A stretch of DNA of 64,000 bases from assembly GCA_958496175.1 (NCBI GenBank), contig OY292277.1, positions 27,323,282 to 27,387,281 on the forward strand, read 5' to 3'. The notes under the pieces are model-generated. The model was not told the DNA's origin. It searched no databases and saw nothing but the letters and a program-made list of their open reading frames with translations. The position numbers and the translations under genes are program-made. Positions 1 to 11,900 of the stretch are shown piece after piece; position 1 is the stretch's first letter; each line of letters starts with the position of its first letter. The DNA is from Sisyra terminalis. Its lineage: Eukaryota > Arthropoda > Insecta > Neuroptera > Sisyridae.

Positions 1-3000
1 AGTACTAGTTTAAATTTTAATACATAGCCGCTAGAGGAGTGTCGATGAAGCGCTTGCCTAGGACGTTCTTCATATCTAATCCGCATCTATCTAAATCTAA
101 TCACATTTTAGAATACACAATTTCCCAAGCAATTGCACACTGAAAAGATTCCATAAAGCATTTTTAAATTCAACCACGCGGGGTATTGAATCTGCCATAG
201 GTAGAAAAGAGAAAAGAAACATTCTTGAAAATACGATTTGGAGCGAAAGACTTCATGATGAATATATGAAACTTAAGCTAATATGACAATATGACTAATA
301 TGAAACTTTAGCGATTAGAATACAGCAATAAACCTACAATTGTGGTAGACAGAACAATATTCACCGCAGTTGTGCGAGATTTTTTCGTACCATATAGATT
401 GTCAATTACATGTTCTCAATCCGGCTCAAAGGACCAAAAATAGTTGGGTGTGGACTATATGAAAGATCATCGTATGATGTAAAATAGTTAATTCAAAATT
501 AAATACTATCGTTTTGGATGCGTGTTTTTACTGAATTGTAGGAAACTTTATTTCAAAGTAATATTGCGTTTTTGACGTTTAATTCACACCGAGCTAGAAG
601 AGAGTATGCTATGTGAGTAAGAAAGCCTCTACAATGCAAACGGACGCAACAATTTCTAATAATAACACAATTTTTATCCAAATGCCACAATTTTAATAAT
701 AATAATTTTTGTTCTATTTTACTTAAACATTCTTTACCTTATATTTTACTAATTAACTTTGAGCTTGATTTTTTTGGCTTAACCTGAAATACAACGTTAA
801 AAGACCCGACGAACTGTTTTCTCATTTTATAGGCAATATGAAATTCTTTTCAACTATTTGCCGAAAAGTTTCTTTTTTTTAATTTCTTGTCTTTACTAAC
901 GGCAGCCATATTGCACTCTTGGTAAACAGATAAAATATTTGAAATAAAAGTATTTGAGAGAGTGAAAGTGGATGTCTACCATTGCTATTCTCAGTCACAG
1001 TCGTCACATGCATGTGTTGGTATGTTAACATGATTGCTCAACTATTTGCGCAACGATATTTAAAACCATAACAACCATATTTCCACACTTTTGAATTTTG
1101 ATAATAATTATTATTAGAATTCACGATTATTACCTATAAAAATATCTATTTTCATTCAAATTTGAATTCCTTTATTTTGGTAACTCAAAATCCAGCTTAA
1201 ATCATCATTCTCTTTCGAACAACAAAAATTACTGAAGTCGAAGTCAAAATTGAATATTTATTTTTTGAAGTTAGTTGGGAAATCCATTACAATTTATTCA
1301 TCTGTCATTCATCCACTGTAATCCTATTAACCCCTTAGAAAAATAGGAAAAATCCCCTTTGAACAACTCTAATAAAGCCATAATCACTCCAATTTTCGTA
1401 ATTTATAAATCATCACCAATATTGGCTACGTCCCTCGGCAAAACTTCATAATATACAACTAATAAGGTTTCATCCCTTAAATAACGACGATAAGCCAATC
1501 GGAATAAAAAAAGCTTCTATTTATGAATAGAAGATATTTGTTTGTTTCGCTCTATATGCGATTTCATAAATGAATGCATTTGGATATTTGTGTCGAGGGT
1601 GCTAAAATAGGTAATTGTTCGTTGCACGAATAAGGGATGAAGGGTGGCTCGAGCGCAATTATCCATTGTTGTACACTCAAACAAATTACATGCCTAACTA
1701 GTTGTCCAATCAACGAAATACAACGGATGACATTTGTCATGTTTTCGTGTTTCCACGTTTTTCTCTAGGCGCAACCCTCTCTTTCGTTTTTCTGGACCAA
1801 TTTCAATTTTTCGAACAGATATAAGTTAATTTGACGTTTGTGTTATCGTCTTGGTATTTTTAAATCAAATATTTAATGTGTACGTTTATATATTTATGTG
1901 CTAATAATATGAAATTACGGTGGATTCATTCGAATAAGTCTTAGGGGTTGAAAATGGGGATTTGGACGGATTTACGTTAATGCAATGGGACGAATCGCAC
2001 TGCGCCAAGTCCGTGCAATCTATATTTATCTATATAGACGGGTGGAGGGTTGCGAGTGACGTTGAATTGTGGATTCGAAGATGATATTATTATAGGATTG
2101 GTGGCGTGAAACCAACGTCGACGAGGTGGTAGTGAAAAAGAGTATTTGATTTAACGAAGATGAATGATTTGAAAGAACACATAGGATTTATTATTTATTG
2201 ATTTATTTGGTAGGATCAGAAGTGTCGTCGGGGCACGTCGGAATCATTCACAATCCCAGAATTAAAGGATGATGTCAAAAATCTTTTCAATTCTCGGCAT
2301 TAACTTCCAAAATTCTTATGGAACTAACCTTAGGCTTTAGCATGCTCTCTTAAACTTGTGAAAATCAAAGCCTGGTTCTTCTGGGAATTCTCCTTAAGAA
2401 CCTTAAAATTTTATTAATTCCCTTTTATTCTTTACAATAATCAATGGTTTTTGTGTGATAAAGTGAAACTAAAAGTATTATATATACAAAATACTATTTA
2501 GTATATACTCATATTATGTATATTCAAGTATAAAAGAGAATACAGTATATAGACATATAGTAATAATAAAGATTGACTAGATTAATATAGTCTTAAAAAA
2601 ATCTGCAATTCTTCATAAAACATCATGTCTAAAAAAAGATACTCCATCATTTTACTAAGTAGCAGTTTTTTTTTATAATTATTGTTGTTTTTTTTTATTT
2701 TCTTATACTGTAACTATTATAGTATTCTATAAAAGTATATAAACCTTCTTTATTGGTATAAATTAAAATGTTGGTTTTGAGATATTGAAACTAATATTAA
2801 TTTTAATCATCTCTGAATACATTTTAAACATCTTTGACATAAATATCTGTGTCTATATAAAAATGTATCACTATGCAAAATTCAACAATGATAAGTCGTA
2901 GAAAGCTTAAGTTTTTTATTTGAACTTCTTATGACATCTAACTACGCAATTCGTATTTTAGTTGAAATCCGAACGTTAAAATGCTGAATTTGGTACAAAG

Positions 3001-5150
3001 TAAATGTGAAACAGAAATTATTAATTAATCTTTAATGCTAGAATGTTTTCGTTTAGTCTTTTTAATGCCCATATGTACCATTTTATTTTCAACTAGAAAA
3101 AAGTTATGGTAAAATATAATTTTGAGAAATTGATTTCTTTTTATATAAATAGAATAAATACTTTATGCAATTGAGGTATAAATTCGAAAAATAAAAAAAC
3201 TTTGCTTTTTTCTAAATAAATATGAAGGATTGGTGGATCAAAAACACGCAACTGTTTAGTTTAATTAGTTAGGGTCGTTTCGCTATATTTCATAGCTTCT
3301 TCAAGCTCTGATTACAACAAAAACAATGCATATAAATTAAACAAATTAAAATACTAATGAATATAGAAATTAACAATAACCATACCTTTAATGACACCAG
3401 ATAAGTAATTCTATTAATAATTTAATAAAATAAAAAAATAAAACTAATCAAAATTCTAGCCAATAAAGTTTACAACTCAACATTTTTATGTTGAGTTTTT
3501 ATAATCCAGCAATCCTTTAATATTTATTTAAATTTATAAAAATAGACCTTACAATTTTGTATCAATATTTGTTTTTTCAAAATCGCAATTCTTCTTAAGT
3601 TCTTAAGTTCCTCCATGATCGTTTTGAAAATTTTTACACTACGTTATGTTTATATACGCGCATGTTTTTATTGAATCAGTAGACTCAATAGAGTCTGACA
3701 TCAGCAGGTACAGCAAATGATGATCCGAGTTATCAAAAAAAAGTTTTTATCGTTATTTTTCCGACATTTTCAGAGATATAGCGATTTTTTTAAAAACTTG
3801 ATTAGATGGGTAGAAAAAGATTGTGCGTAAACATAAAAATAATATTGAAATGCTCTATTTTAATATTAATATTTAATATTCACTTTACAACACCAATTGC
3901 TTTATTTTTTTTATTTCTTTTCTTTTTTTTTTTGATAATTTAAGATTTTATAACAATATATTTTTTTTTGGATCTCATTCATATAGTTTTGGTATTGGTT
4001 GGGTGTTTCTCGGAAATCTGGATATCATAAATTGATGTAAAAAATTCAAATTTTGCACCGTTTCGTTGAAATATTTTTGAACTTCTTAAGGTAATATTTA
4101 ATTTAAAGTTACCATTGTCGTTAGAACATTGTGGTTCATATTACTTTGCCAGTTGATGGATAACATAAGATCGGATATTTACGCAACCCATGAATGTCGA
4201 AACTATTTTTAATAGTGGGAAAAAACATTGCCTAAAGGGGTTGAAAAGTATATAAACGAAACGTAGCAAAATTTAAAAATTTGACATCAATTTACTCCGT
4301 ATTCAAGTATTCAAGAAATAATAATTTAGCTATAATAATAATAACTTTAATAATAACTCAGCTGATATTTTATAACAATCATTAAGGGTTGCAATTATTG
4401 AACCAAGTACCGTATATAGCAAGATGATTAAGTTATTGACCTCCCGCGAATAGCAATGAATACTTCCGAGTTAAATGTATGAAATTTTGTATCTATGTAT
4501 CTACTTCTTTTGGAACTCTAACGAGTTTAAAAAACATGAATTTCATAAAATTAAGAAACAAATAAGACAACGAATTCCCTTATGGACAATTTTGATTAGT
4601 AAATAAGTAATTGGGATTTTAAACTTTTCTTGGAACTGCATAATATTGATTAGTCAAATAACAAAGGTGACAATTGCAAACTGTAATTTTTCAGGTCAAA
4701 ATGTAGCGATTGCTATCTGCCATTGTAAAATGGTTTATACTTTTTTGTCTGTACTTATTTCGAACATTCTGTGTTAAAGGACAAAAATTCGTTCAATTTT
4801 AATGTTGTCTGACATGCCACAAAATATCAGTGTCGTGTAATATGGAAAGGCATTGAGGCCAAAATTCCATTTGACATTTATAAGGACATAAAATTCAATT
4901 CAACTTTCTCGAAGCATTACATTTTCAACATCATTTCTTCTCAATTTTTGACGTTTTTTTTCTCGTCTTTTTTACATAATATTCCCATAGTTACCTAAGC
5001 TAACTCTGGTTCAAGGAATAAGCAAATCACTTAAAATTACAACGTTCGTTCGTAGCCAAAGTTTTAATCTCGAGTCGAAAAGTTTCTTGGTCTGATCCGA
5101 TCGTAACGTGGTTGATAATCTTTTGATTACATTAAAGAAACTTTGTTCGA

Positions 5151-5186
5151 TAATTAATTAATAATTAGCTAATTTATTAATTAATA
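5151..5186. promoter_or_regulatory. Near-palindromic cluster of TAATTA homeodomain sites
   Basis: Two TTAATTAATAA-type arms face each other around TTAGCTAA, forming an almost perfect palindrome with a one-base indel and at least six TAAT/ATTA cores. TAATTA is the canonical core for paired-like and many other homeodomains. It lies about 630 bp inside the intron following the Drgx homeodomain exon. Function is inferred; AT-rich DNA produces TAAT often, but this density and symmetry stand out. Confidence 0.35.
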
Positions 5187-5191
5187 ACGGC

Positions 5192-5212
5192 TTACGTAAT
5201 TCCGTTACGTAA
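5192..5212. promoter_or_regulatory. Paired TTACGTAA sites (PAR-bZIP type)
   Basis: Two perfect 8-bp palindromes TTACGTAA occur at 5192-5199 and 5205-5212, 13 bp apart centre to centre. TTAYGTAA is the established site of PAR-domain bZIP and E4BP4-type factors (Pdp1 and Vrille in flies). They directly follow the TAATTA palindrome, suggesting one compact enhancer module. Occupancy is inferred. Confidence 0.4.
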
Positions 5213-5818
5213 AATCGCTACAACAAAGCGACCTCACTTTGTACATTATCGAGGATTTTAATGACATTAACCGCGTCATAATTAAACCAATCTTAAAAGA
5301 GAACAAACACACCCCCACTTCCATCCTCGTGGAAAAGTTCACCACATAAAAGAGGTGGAATTTAATGGAATTATTTAAGTTATTTTTATAGATTTTTCAT
5401 TGTGTCATATTATATTTAACGTTCGTGAAATTTTCGTCATTTTCTTTTCTTTCGGGGTTAATAATCGTCAGTTTTCATCCCTCATTCGCAGACATGCCAG
5501 TGATGTGAATATGTCTTGTTTTCAACCTAAGTGTGTACACGAAATGTCAAGACGATTCAAAATGACAAAGTTTTCGTGTGATCCTGTCACTATGTTGTGT
5601 GTCTCACTAATCCTGTAACGTCCTTAGGGAACATCTAGAGAAAACACTCGAGAATCGGAGATGTTTACATACGTTTTTATGTGTGTGTAGGTATACAAAT
5701 TTATTTAGACATAAACATAAGATTTTTGAAAAGGAGAAAACAATTTTTGGGTGTTTGTTTTCTTATCTAATTTTTAAAGTTTGCTAATTCGATAAATTAG
5801 ATTTGAAAAGAAACTTAC

Positions 5819-5920
5819 TTGTACACGAGCTTCCGTCAAATTAATTTTCATCGCTAGATCTTCCCTCGTAAATACATCCGGGTAGTGGGTTTGGGCAAAC
5901 GCACTTTCCAATTCTTCTAA
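5819..5920 (-). CDS. Drgx: Drgx third coding exon (homeodomain helices 1-2)
   Basis: This 102-bp exon is bounded by an acceptor, T-tract plus AG at 5922-5921, and a donor, CAA|GTAAGTTT after 5819. It encodes exactly 34 residues, homeodomain positions 13-46, from [10 protein letters not shown] through [15 protein letters not shown] to INLTEARVQ. It ends between residues 46 and 47, an intron position shared by many paired-like homeobox genes. Residue 50, which sets DNA specificity, is in the missing next exon. Confidence 0.95.
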
Positions 5921-8900
5921 CTAAAAAAAGAAAAATAACCAAAATTAATACTCTGTTTTAAAATATAAATGTTTAATTATGAATAAGAACAAGTACAAAT
6001 ATATTCCAGTCTACTGGTGGCAAAGTAGCCAACGTGGCCGCTCCAAAACTAGTAGGTGATGGGTTTAAATCTTCTATCAAGCTAATTTTCCATATTTTTT
6101 GATTTACGAATTTTTATTGATCCTAGAGTTACTAAAGCCTTTAGTGGTTGTAAGGCGATGGTTAATAACAGATAAAAAAATATGCACCTCACATTCCAGC
6201 ACCCGTAAACTGACATCAGTGGTTCAAACTGTTATACAAATAAAGCTTAAATGCTTTTTTTTAAAGAATTGTGAAAACCGAATCAAACCCGTTCTGTAGT
6301 TTAAAAGGCTTGGCTGCATTGCTGACAAACAACTGTATTAATAAAGATTTACGAATGATAATAATAAAAAAGCAAGAAAAGAAAAATGACAGTTATCTTT
6401 TCTTTATTATTCGAAAGCAGCTTTTCGATTCATTTTGTAAAAATAAGGTTTATTTGTTTTGAAAATTCCGCCCTTGTGGTAATTAAATATCGCTATTTTC
6501 AAGCAAAATTAATAAGTGAATGCCCCCATATACTAATTTGAAGACCCGTTGAAAAAAAATAACTTTAAAATATAAATTTTAGAGCGACCAGATGTGTAAA
6601 TAATCATGTTTATAAATAAAAAATATTAATAAAGTCGTTTTTCGGAACAAAAACCATCACGAAATTAATAAATTGTTATTACCTTTGAATTTTAAGAAAA
6701 AGGATACTATTCATTCTCCCAGAGAAACTTATAAAATTTACCAAAATTTAAAAATTTCCTATTGTAAAAAACCGGTTTAATTTTTGATATAGGTTGCTTT
6801 GCTGTTATAACCTGAATTGGAGTGATAGAGACAAGAATATAGGGAAAAAATGTTAGAAAACGAATAGTCATAGGCTTGAGGCCGAAGTCTTTGCTAGCAT
6901 CATATGCATGCAGAAAAATATGAGAAAAAAATATCATAATTACAAAGTCAAACTGATCTGAGAATGCAAAACACTTTTCACCCAGAACATCCAACAGAGT
7001 AAGACTTGCTTGGATACCAAAACATCGTAGTATCAAAAGTAACGAGGAGGTAAATGAGTTGGCAAATGCAGGCTCAAGTATGGAATTTATGACTCCAAAA
7101 CCAGCTTTAGGTGTGCTGATATATACAACACCAATCAAATAGCTTGATTGTTTCATGATGAGTCAAAAAAATTTCGGAATAGCTACTCAGGACACTAATT
7201 CTTGAAAGTTAACTTGACTCGAAATCATATCAGCTCTCTTAAACCACCTGGATATGAACCGAAAAGTTTAAAGATAAAATTGCTTGTCTGCTTAAATTTA
7301 TCTTAAAAGCAGATCTGACCAATTGGAACTAGAAACAAAGCTGAGATGCAATAGTTGTTTTAAGATTTAGCGCTGAAGAACTTTCAGGAGAGACTCCCAG
7401 AATGATAAATAAGAAGAACCAAGAATATATCGAAATAGAAAAATTTTCAATATTTTTCATTTTTCAAATTTTTATTAACCCTACCATCTCTAAAGACTTT
7501 AGTTGTTCAAAAGCGACAATAAATAATCATTGAAAAATTAAAGGAATAAATTATAAGATAATTAATTGTATTCTTACCTGCTGTAATGTGAACGTTGTTC
7601 GGTTTCTTCTTTGTTTCCGACGAACAAATGTATCATCATGAATTGCGGGATGGTACGAATAGCTCGTATCTAAAAAAAAGATGAAACATTTTTAATACAA
7701 AATTGCACCCAATGGTTTATGCTATTACAGTTTGAAAACCTTGTATGTACTAGTTAAATTTTCATAAATTAATTATACTATCAAAGTAACCCAACACCGG
7801 CACCGCGGTGCCTGCGGAGAAACCACTGATATAGGTAAATGTAAAAACAAAGTCCTACAAATTTTTATAATTTCTAACTCAAAAAAATCGTCATTAGAAA
7901 AAACGGATGAATATTTATGCACTTGATATGTAAAATATTAATCCAGAATTTACCAACAAGTGGTGGTGACGGCCAATAAAGGATCGGCCAGACCATATCA
8001 ATGAGGCAATTTTTTTGGTTTTGATATTTTGATACTTGATACAGATTTTCAGTTTGTAAAATTGTAAATTTTCTACAACTTCATCATTTTTATTAGCATT
8101 AAACATGCCGAGTATTGTCACTAAACAGTACGATTCATGGGCAGCTTTGACTTTCTACTACCATTTCAACAAAAACTGCTACAGAATTATATCGAACGCT
8201 TTTTATAGCTTACATTGAACATACTCTTTGTAATATACGGTAAGTCATAATGATAAAGAAACTTAACATGCTCCTACAGGGCAAAAGGCATACGCCAAAT
8301 TGTGCATGATGAACTCGAGACTATCCAATATGGTTTAATTGTTTAGTTGAAATTCAGATATTTAAACAATAAATGTATGGTTACACAATGGTTATACTTG
8401 ATTATGGAAGAACTGAATTTCGTGCAATTATACAAATTTCAATTTCACGGTAGTGTTATACATTGCAGGAGGGTAATAGTTTTGGGAGAAAAGTTCATTG
8501 GGGAAATGAGACAGTGGGATGGGATTTCTACTAATATTTAAAAATCTAGCCCCTGAACTTCTGTTATTTTGACGCGAGTATTTTGAAAACTTTTAAGTCA
8601 AAATTAAGACCAACTTTATTGAACTTGACAATATTTTTTATTTATGTATGCTGATTGATTTAATGAACTTTTTGGTGCACGGTAGTTATACCTACCGTAG
8701 GTATATACAATTGAACATATTCTTTTTAAATATTTATAAATATTTTTTGAAAATTAATTGATCATTACATACAACTATTTTATTCTAAGCAACAGTTTAT
8801 GAAATGTGTCCTTTTAAAGTCGATTAAATAGTGTTTTTAAGTCAGATTATGTTTTTTGCAAAGAAAAAAAATAAGAAAAATAAAAATTTCCATATACCAC

Positions 8901-11900
8901 TGCAAACAGCAAATCTAAAAATAAAATATAACCAACATCTGCGTTACCCAGACGAAATCGCGGACATTAACTAGTATAATACATTATTACATATATTGGT
9001 ATGTACATTTAGTATATTAGTAATGTACTTTATTACTTGGTCGGATATTTTTTCGATATTTCGATGTTATTTTCTAAACATAAACTGCGATAATGAAAAA
9101 TCAATAGAATGACTGATTTTAAGTAGTTAGACTTGGACATTCGAGACGAAAAACGAGAAAAGAAATGTTTTGACCGTTTGAGAATGTTGTGTCTATCTAT
9201 CTATCTATCTTTTCAGACAAGATAGTTATATGTCCGTTCTATTACCAAGTTATCTCGAGTTTGTGTGATGAGATCAACGGAAATTCAATTTGATTGAGAG
9301 TTTTCCCTTGTTCTAGAGCTTGATGTATATTATGTAATTTCGTTGATTTTCCAACACACAGAAACGTGGAGAGATGGAGGCGATTGATTTTTGGAAATAT
9401 TTTATACTTAACAGATTGAGTTGATATTTACGTTTAATTTTTGCCCGTTAAGTTAGAGTGTAACACTCTCGTTTTCGTATACTACTCCGTTGATGGTGGA
9501 GGTGCTGGGTAGTTGGAGTGAAGTGAATGATGGTGGTGCTGGACCATACAAATCCCTCGGGTACCTCTGTGACGACAGCCCGCGACTAATCACATTATTC
9601 TATGAGGCATTCACGTTACTATTATATCATAATACTCCCAAATAAATTCTCTATCTTTCAACTCACTAAAAAGCTTTCAAACACGCGTGATCCTCCAATA
9701 AAATTAATTTTTCCGAAACGCCAATGCGTTCAATAAAACATTAAAAGTTTTTATCATTTTCAATTATTCATTTCAATTAATGCATTTAAAAATAATTTTA
9801 ATTTATTTTGATTGAATCTCCTCGCCTCACCCCTCCACATATACCAACCCGGAAAAATTTCCACCGACGCTCTCATATAACATAAATTTAAAAATTAAAT
9901 AATTCTAATTAAATTTCAGTCGTGTAATTATTTTCAATTTAAAATAATTCTGATAATGTTGATGACGATGCAAATTTTAATAAACGCCGAACGAACGTCG
10001 AGAGCTTTTGCAATGAGTTGGTGAGCTTTTTATAAAATACAATTCGTTTCATTTATTATTTACGGCCAGTTTGATATTTACAAAAATCAAACGAATTTAA
10101 AGCGAGATGAACACATAGGGGATGAAATCGGGGTGCAAATGATATGAGATGGGTGATGAAATTTTTTCAATCATTTTCATTTGCTTTTTAATGGAAATAA
10201 AGTTTATTATTTTTTCGATTGGAAATTTAAAAAAAAAAAAAGGAAAATTTTATTTGATTTATAACGTATCAATATAGTATTTTTAATGGCGTAAAAAAGG
10301 GGTTGAGATAAATTGAGTAGAAGGCAATATTGAAATTAATGCAGTTATGTTTGTTTTAATTTTCCGTTTTTTTTTTTTTAAATTTTAGTTTTTCAATTTT
10401 AGCACACAAAAAGTTCTATCATTTTGATTGCAAAAGCTGAAGGGTTGTGTCTACACACATTTAAACTATGTGTACATGGCAAAATATGCGCTATTGCAAT
10501 TAAATTGTTAAATCAGTAATTCCCAAACGGTTCACATTACATTTGGACTAAAAACTACCCCGATACCCGAACCTTTAAAAATGCCACCCTCCGCATCATT
10601 CCGTCTCTATCACACTAACGGAATTGATCCTTTCTAGAGCCCGTTTCAATTTCGAGTCATTTGCAAAATTTCATTAGTTTTGTACTGTCATCATTTAATT
10701 TCCGATTCCGATTTGTTAATTATTATTATTATAGAGATTATCTCTTTAATGTAACGAGAGAGCATCCCATGTCCACCCTGTCCACCTCCTATTTTTCATA
10801 ATCGAACCCTTGACAATTGGAACGTCATAAAAAATTTCAATTAATTCGCAAAATTTTAATCCGACTGCAATAGTATTTAAATAATTGAAAAATGCAAATT
10901 AAATTTTTCGATTATTTCATCTTTTTTTTTTTAAATGAAATTCGCATTTGAATGAGCTAGGGGATGAAATGGGAACGGGGGTAAAATGTGGGATTAAAAT
11001 CTAAAAACCAAAAACCAATTTCCTGTGTTTAATTAAAAATTAACAAAGAGTTTCGGTTATTAATAAAGGTTGCAGAGATTCAAGTTTTCAGTGAATTGAA
11101 GGTTTTTTCCATTTTTGTCTTAAAGGTTCACCCCTACAGCCCTTCACACCTATAGCAATTTTCAAATAACACCGACATATTACTTAGTAAAACCATATAC
11201 TTCCATAGATAGCTTAGTAAATATCTAAATTTTGGCTAACTTTCCAATTTTCTTTTTCTGTTCATTACCATTAAAACAATCCTTTTGTTTGGTATATAGT
11301 CATTATTTATTAAAATATAATTAATGTACAATTTAATTAATTTAAGTCCAAAATTACTTATATGAAGCATTATGTAGGTACTTTGAATTTTCAGTTAGAT
11401 AATTTCAAAATAAAAATCCAATTTATGATTTAGTAAAAAAACCACAATAACACTTTGTCATATCACTTTGAATGTCCTTGTTAATGTTCATTTTATATGA
11501 AATAAGGGATGAGGGTAGTCAAAAGCTAATTATGCGGATTAGGGCTTTACATGAATGGGGAAGACGGCATCCGACACATGTATTCACCCTAATTTTACAT
11601 ATGCTCACATATCCAAACCAAACTACTTGTTCGATGTAGCAGGACCGGGCTATATGGGGGTGGTGTTAAGGACATGATTACAGGGTTAGCGCAACCCCGT
11701 GAGAATTGATTTCTGTTAAGCATTATTAGATCAAAAGTACGAATTATTATCATTATGACAACGTTTGAGAGAGACGTTCAATGTAAACTTATTTTACGAG
11801 TAACGTCATTCAATAGCACTTAGCTAAACCAGCTTAACGCCCTTCTGTCAGTAAAGTAATCATTCCATCTTCCTTTATCCTTCCATCTATCATCCATGTG

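Larger units (their letters stand above)
1..5818. other. Drgx intron after homeodomain residue 46, no exon seen
   Basis: I searched the minus strand for the expected recognition-helix exon beginning VWFQNRR and found none, so the intron runs off the left edge. The stretch is AT-rich with scattered poly-T and TAAT motifs. About 1330-2270 is more complex and less AT-rich, with several CG-containing words (for example near 1630-1660 and 2030-2110), and could be a conserved regulatory island. Small open frames here, such as 5400-5618, show no recognisable protein. Confidence 0.5.

Noticed and set aside
1..120. Possible Drgx recognition-helix exon at the left edge
   Set aside because: No frame on the minus strand gives VWFQNRRAKWRK or a suitable acceptor.
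6707..7156. Longest open frame (149 codons, minus strand)
   Set aside because: It overlaps, on the opposite strand, a recognisable RNase H remnant ([14 protein letters not shown]) and is rich in Phe/Ile/Leu; treated as a shadow.
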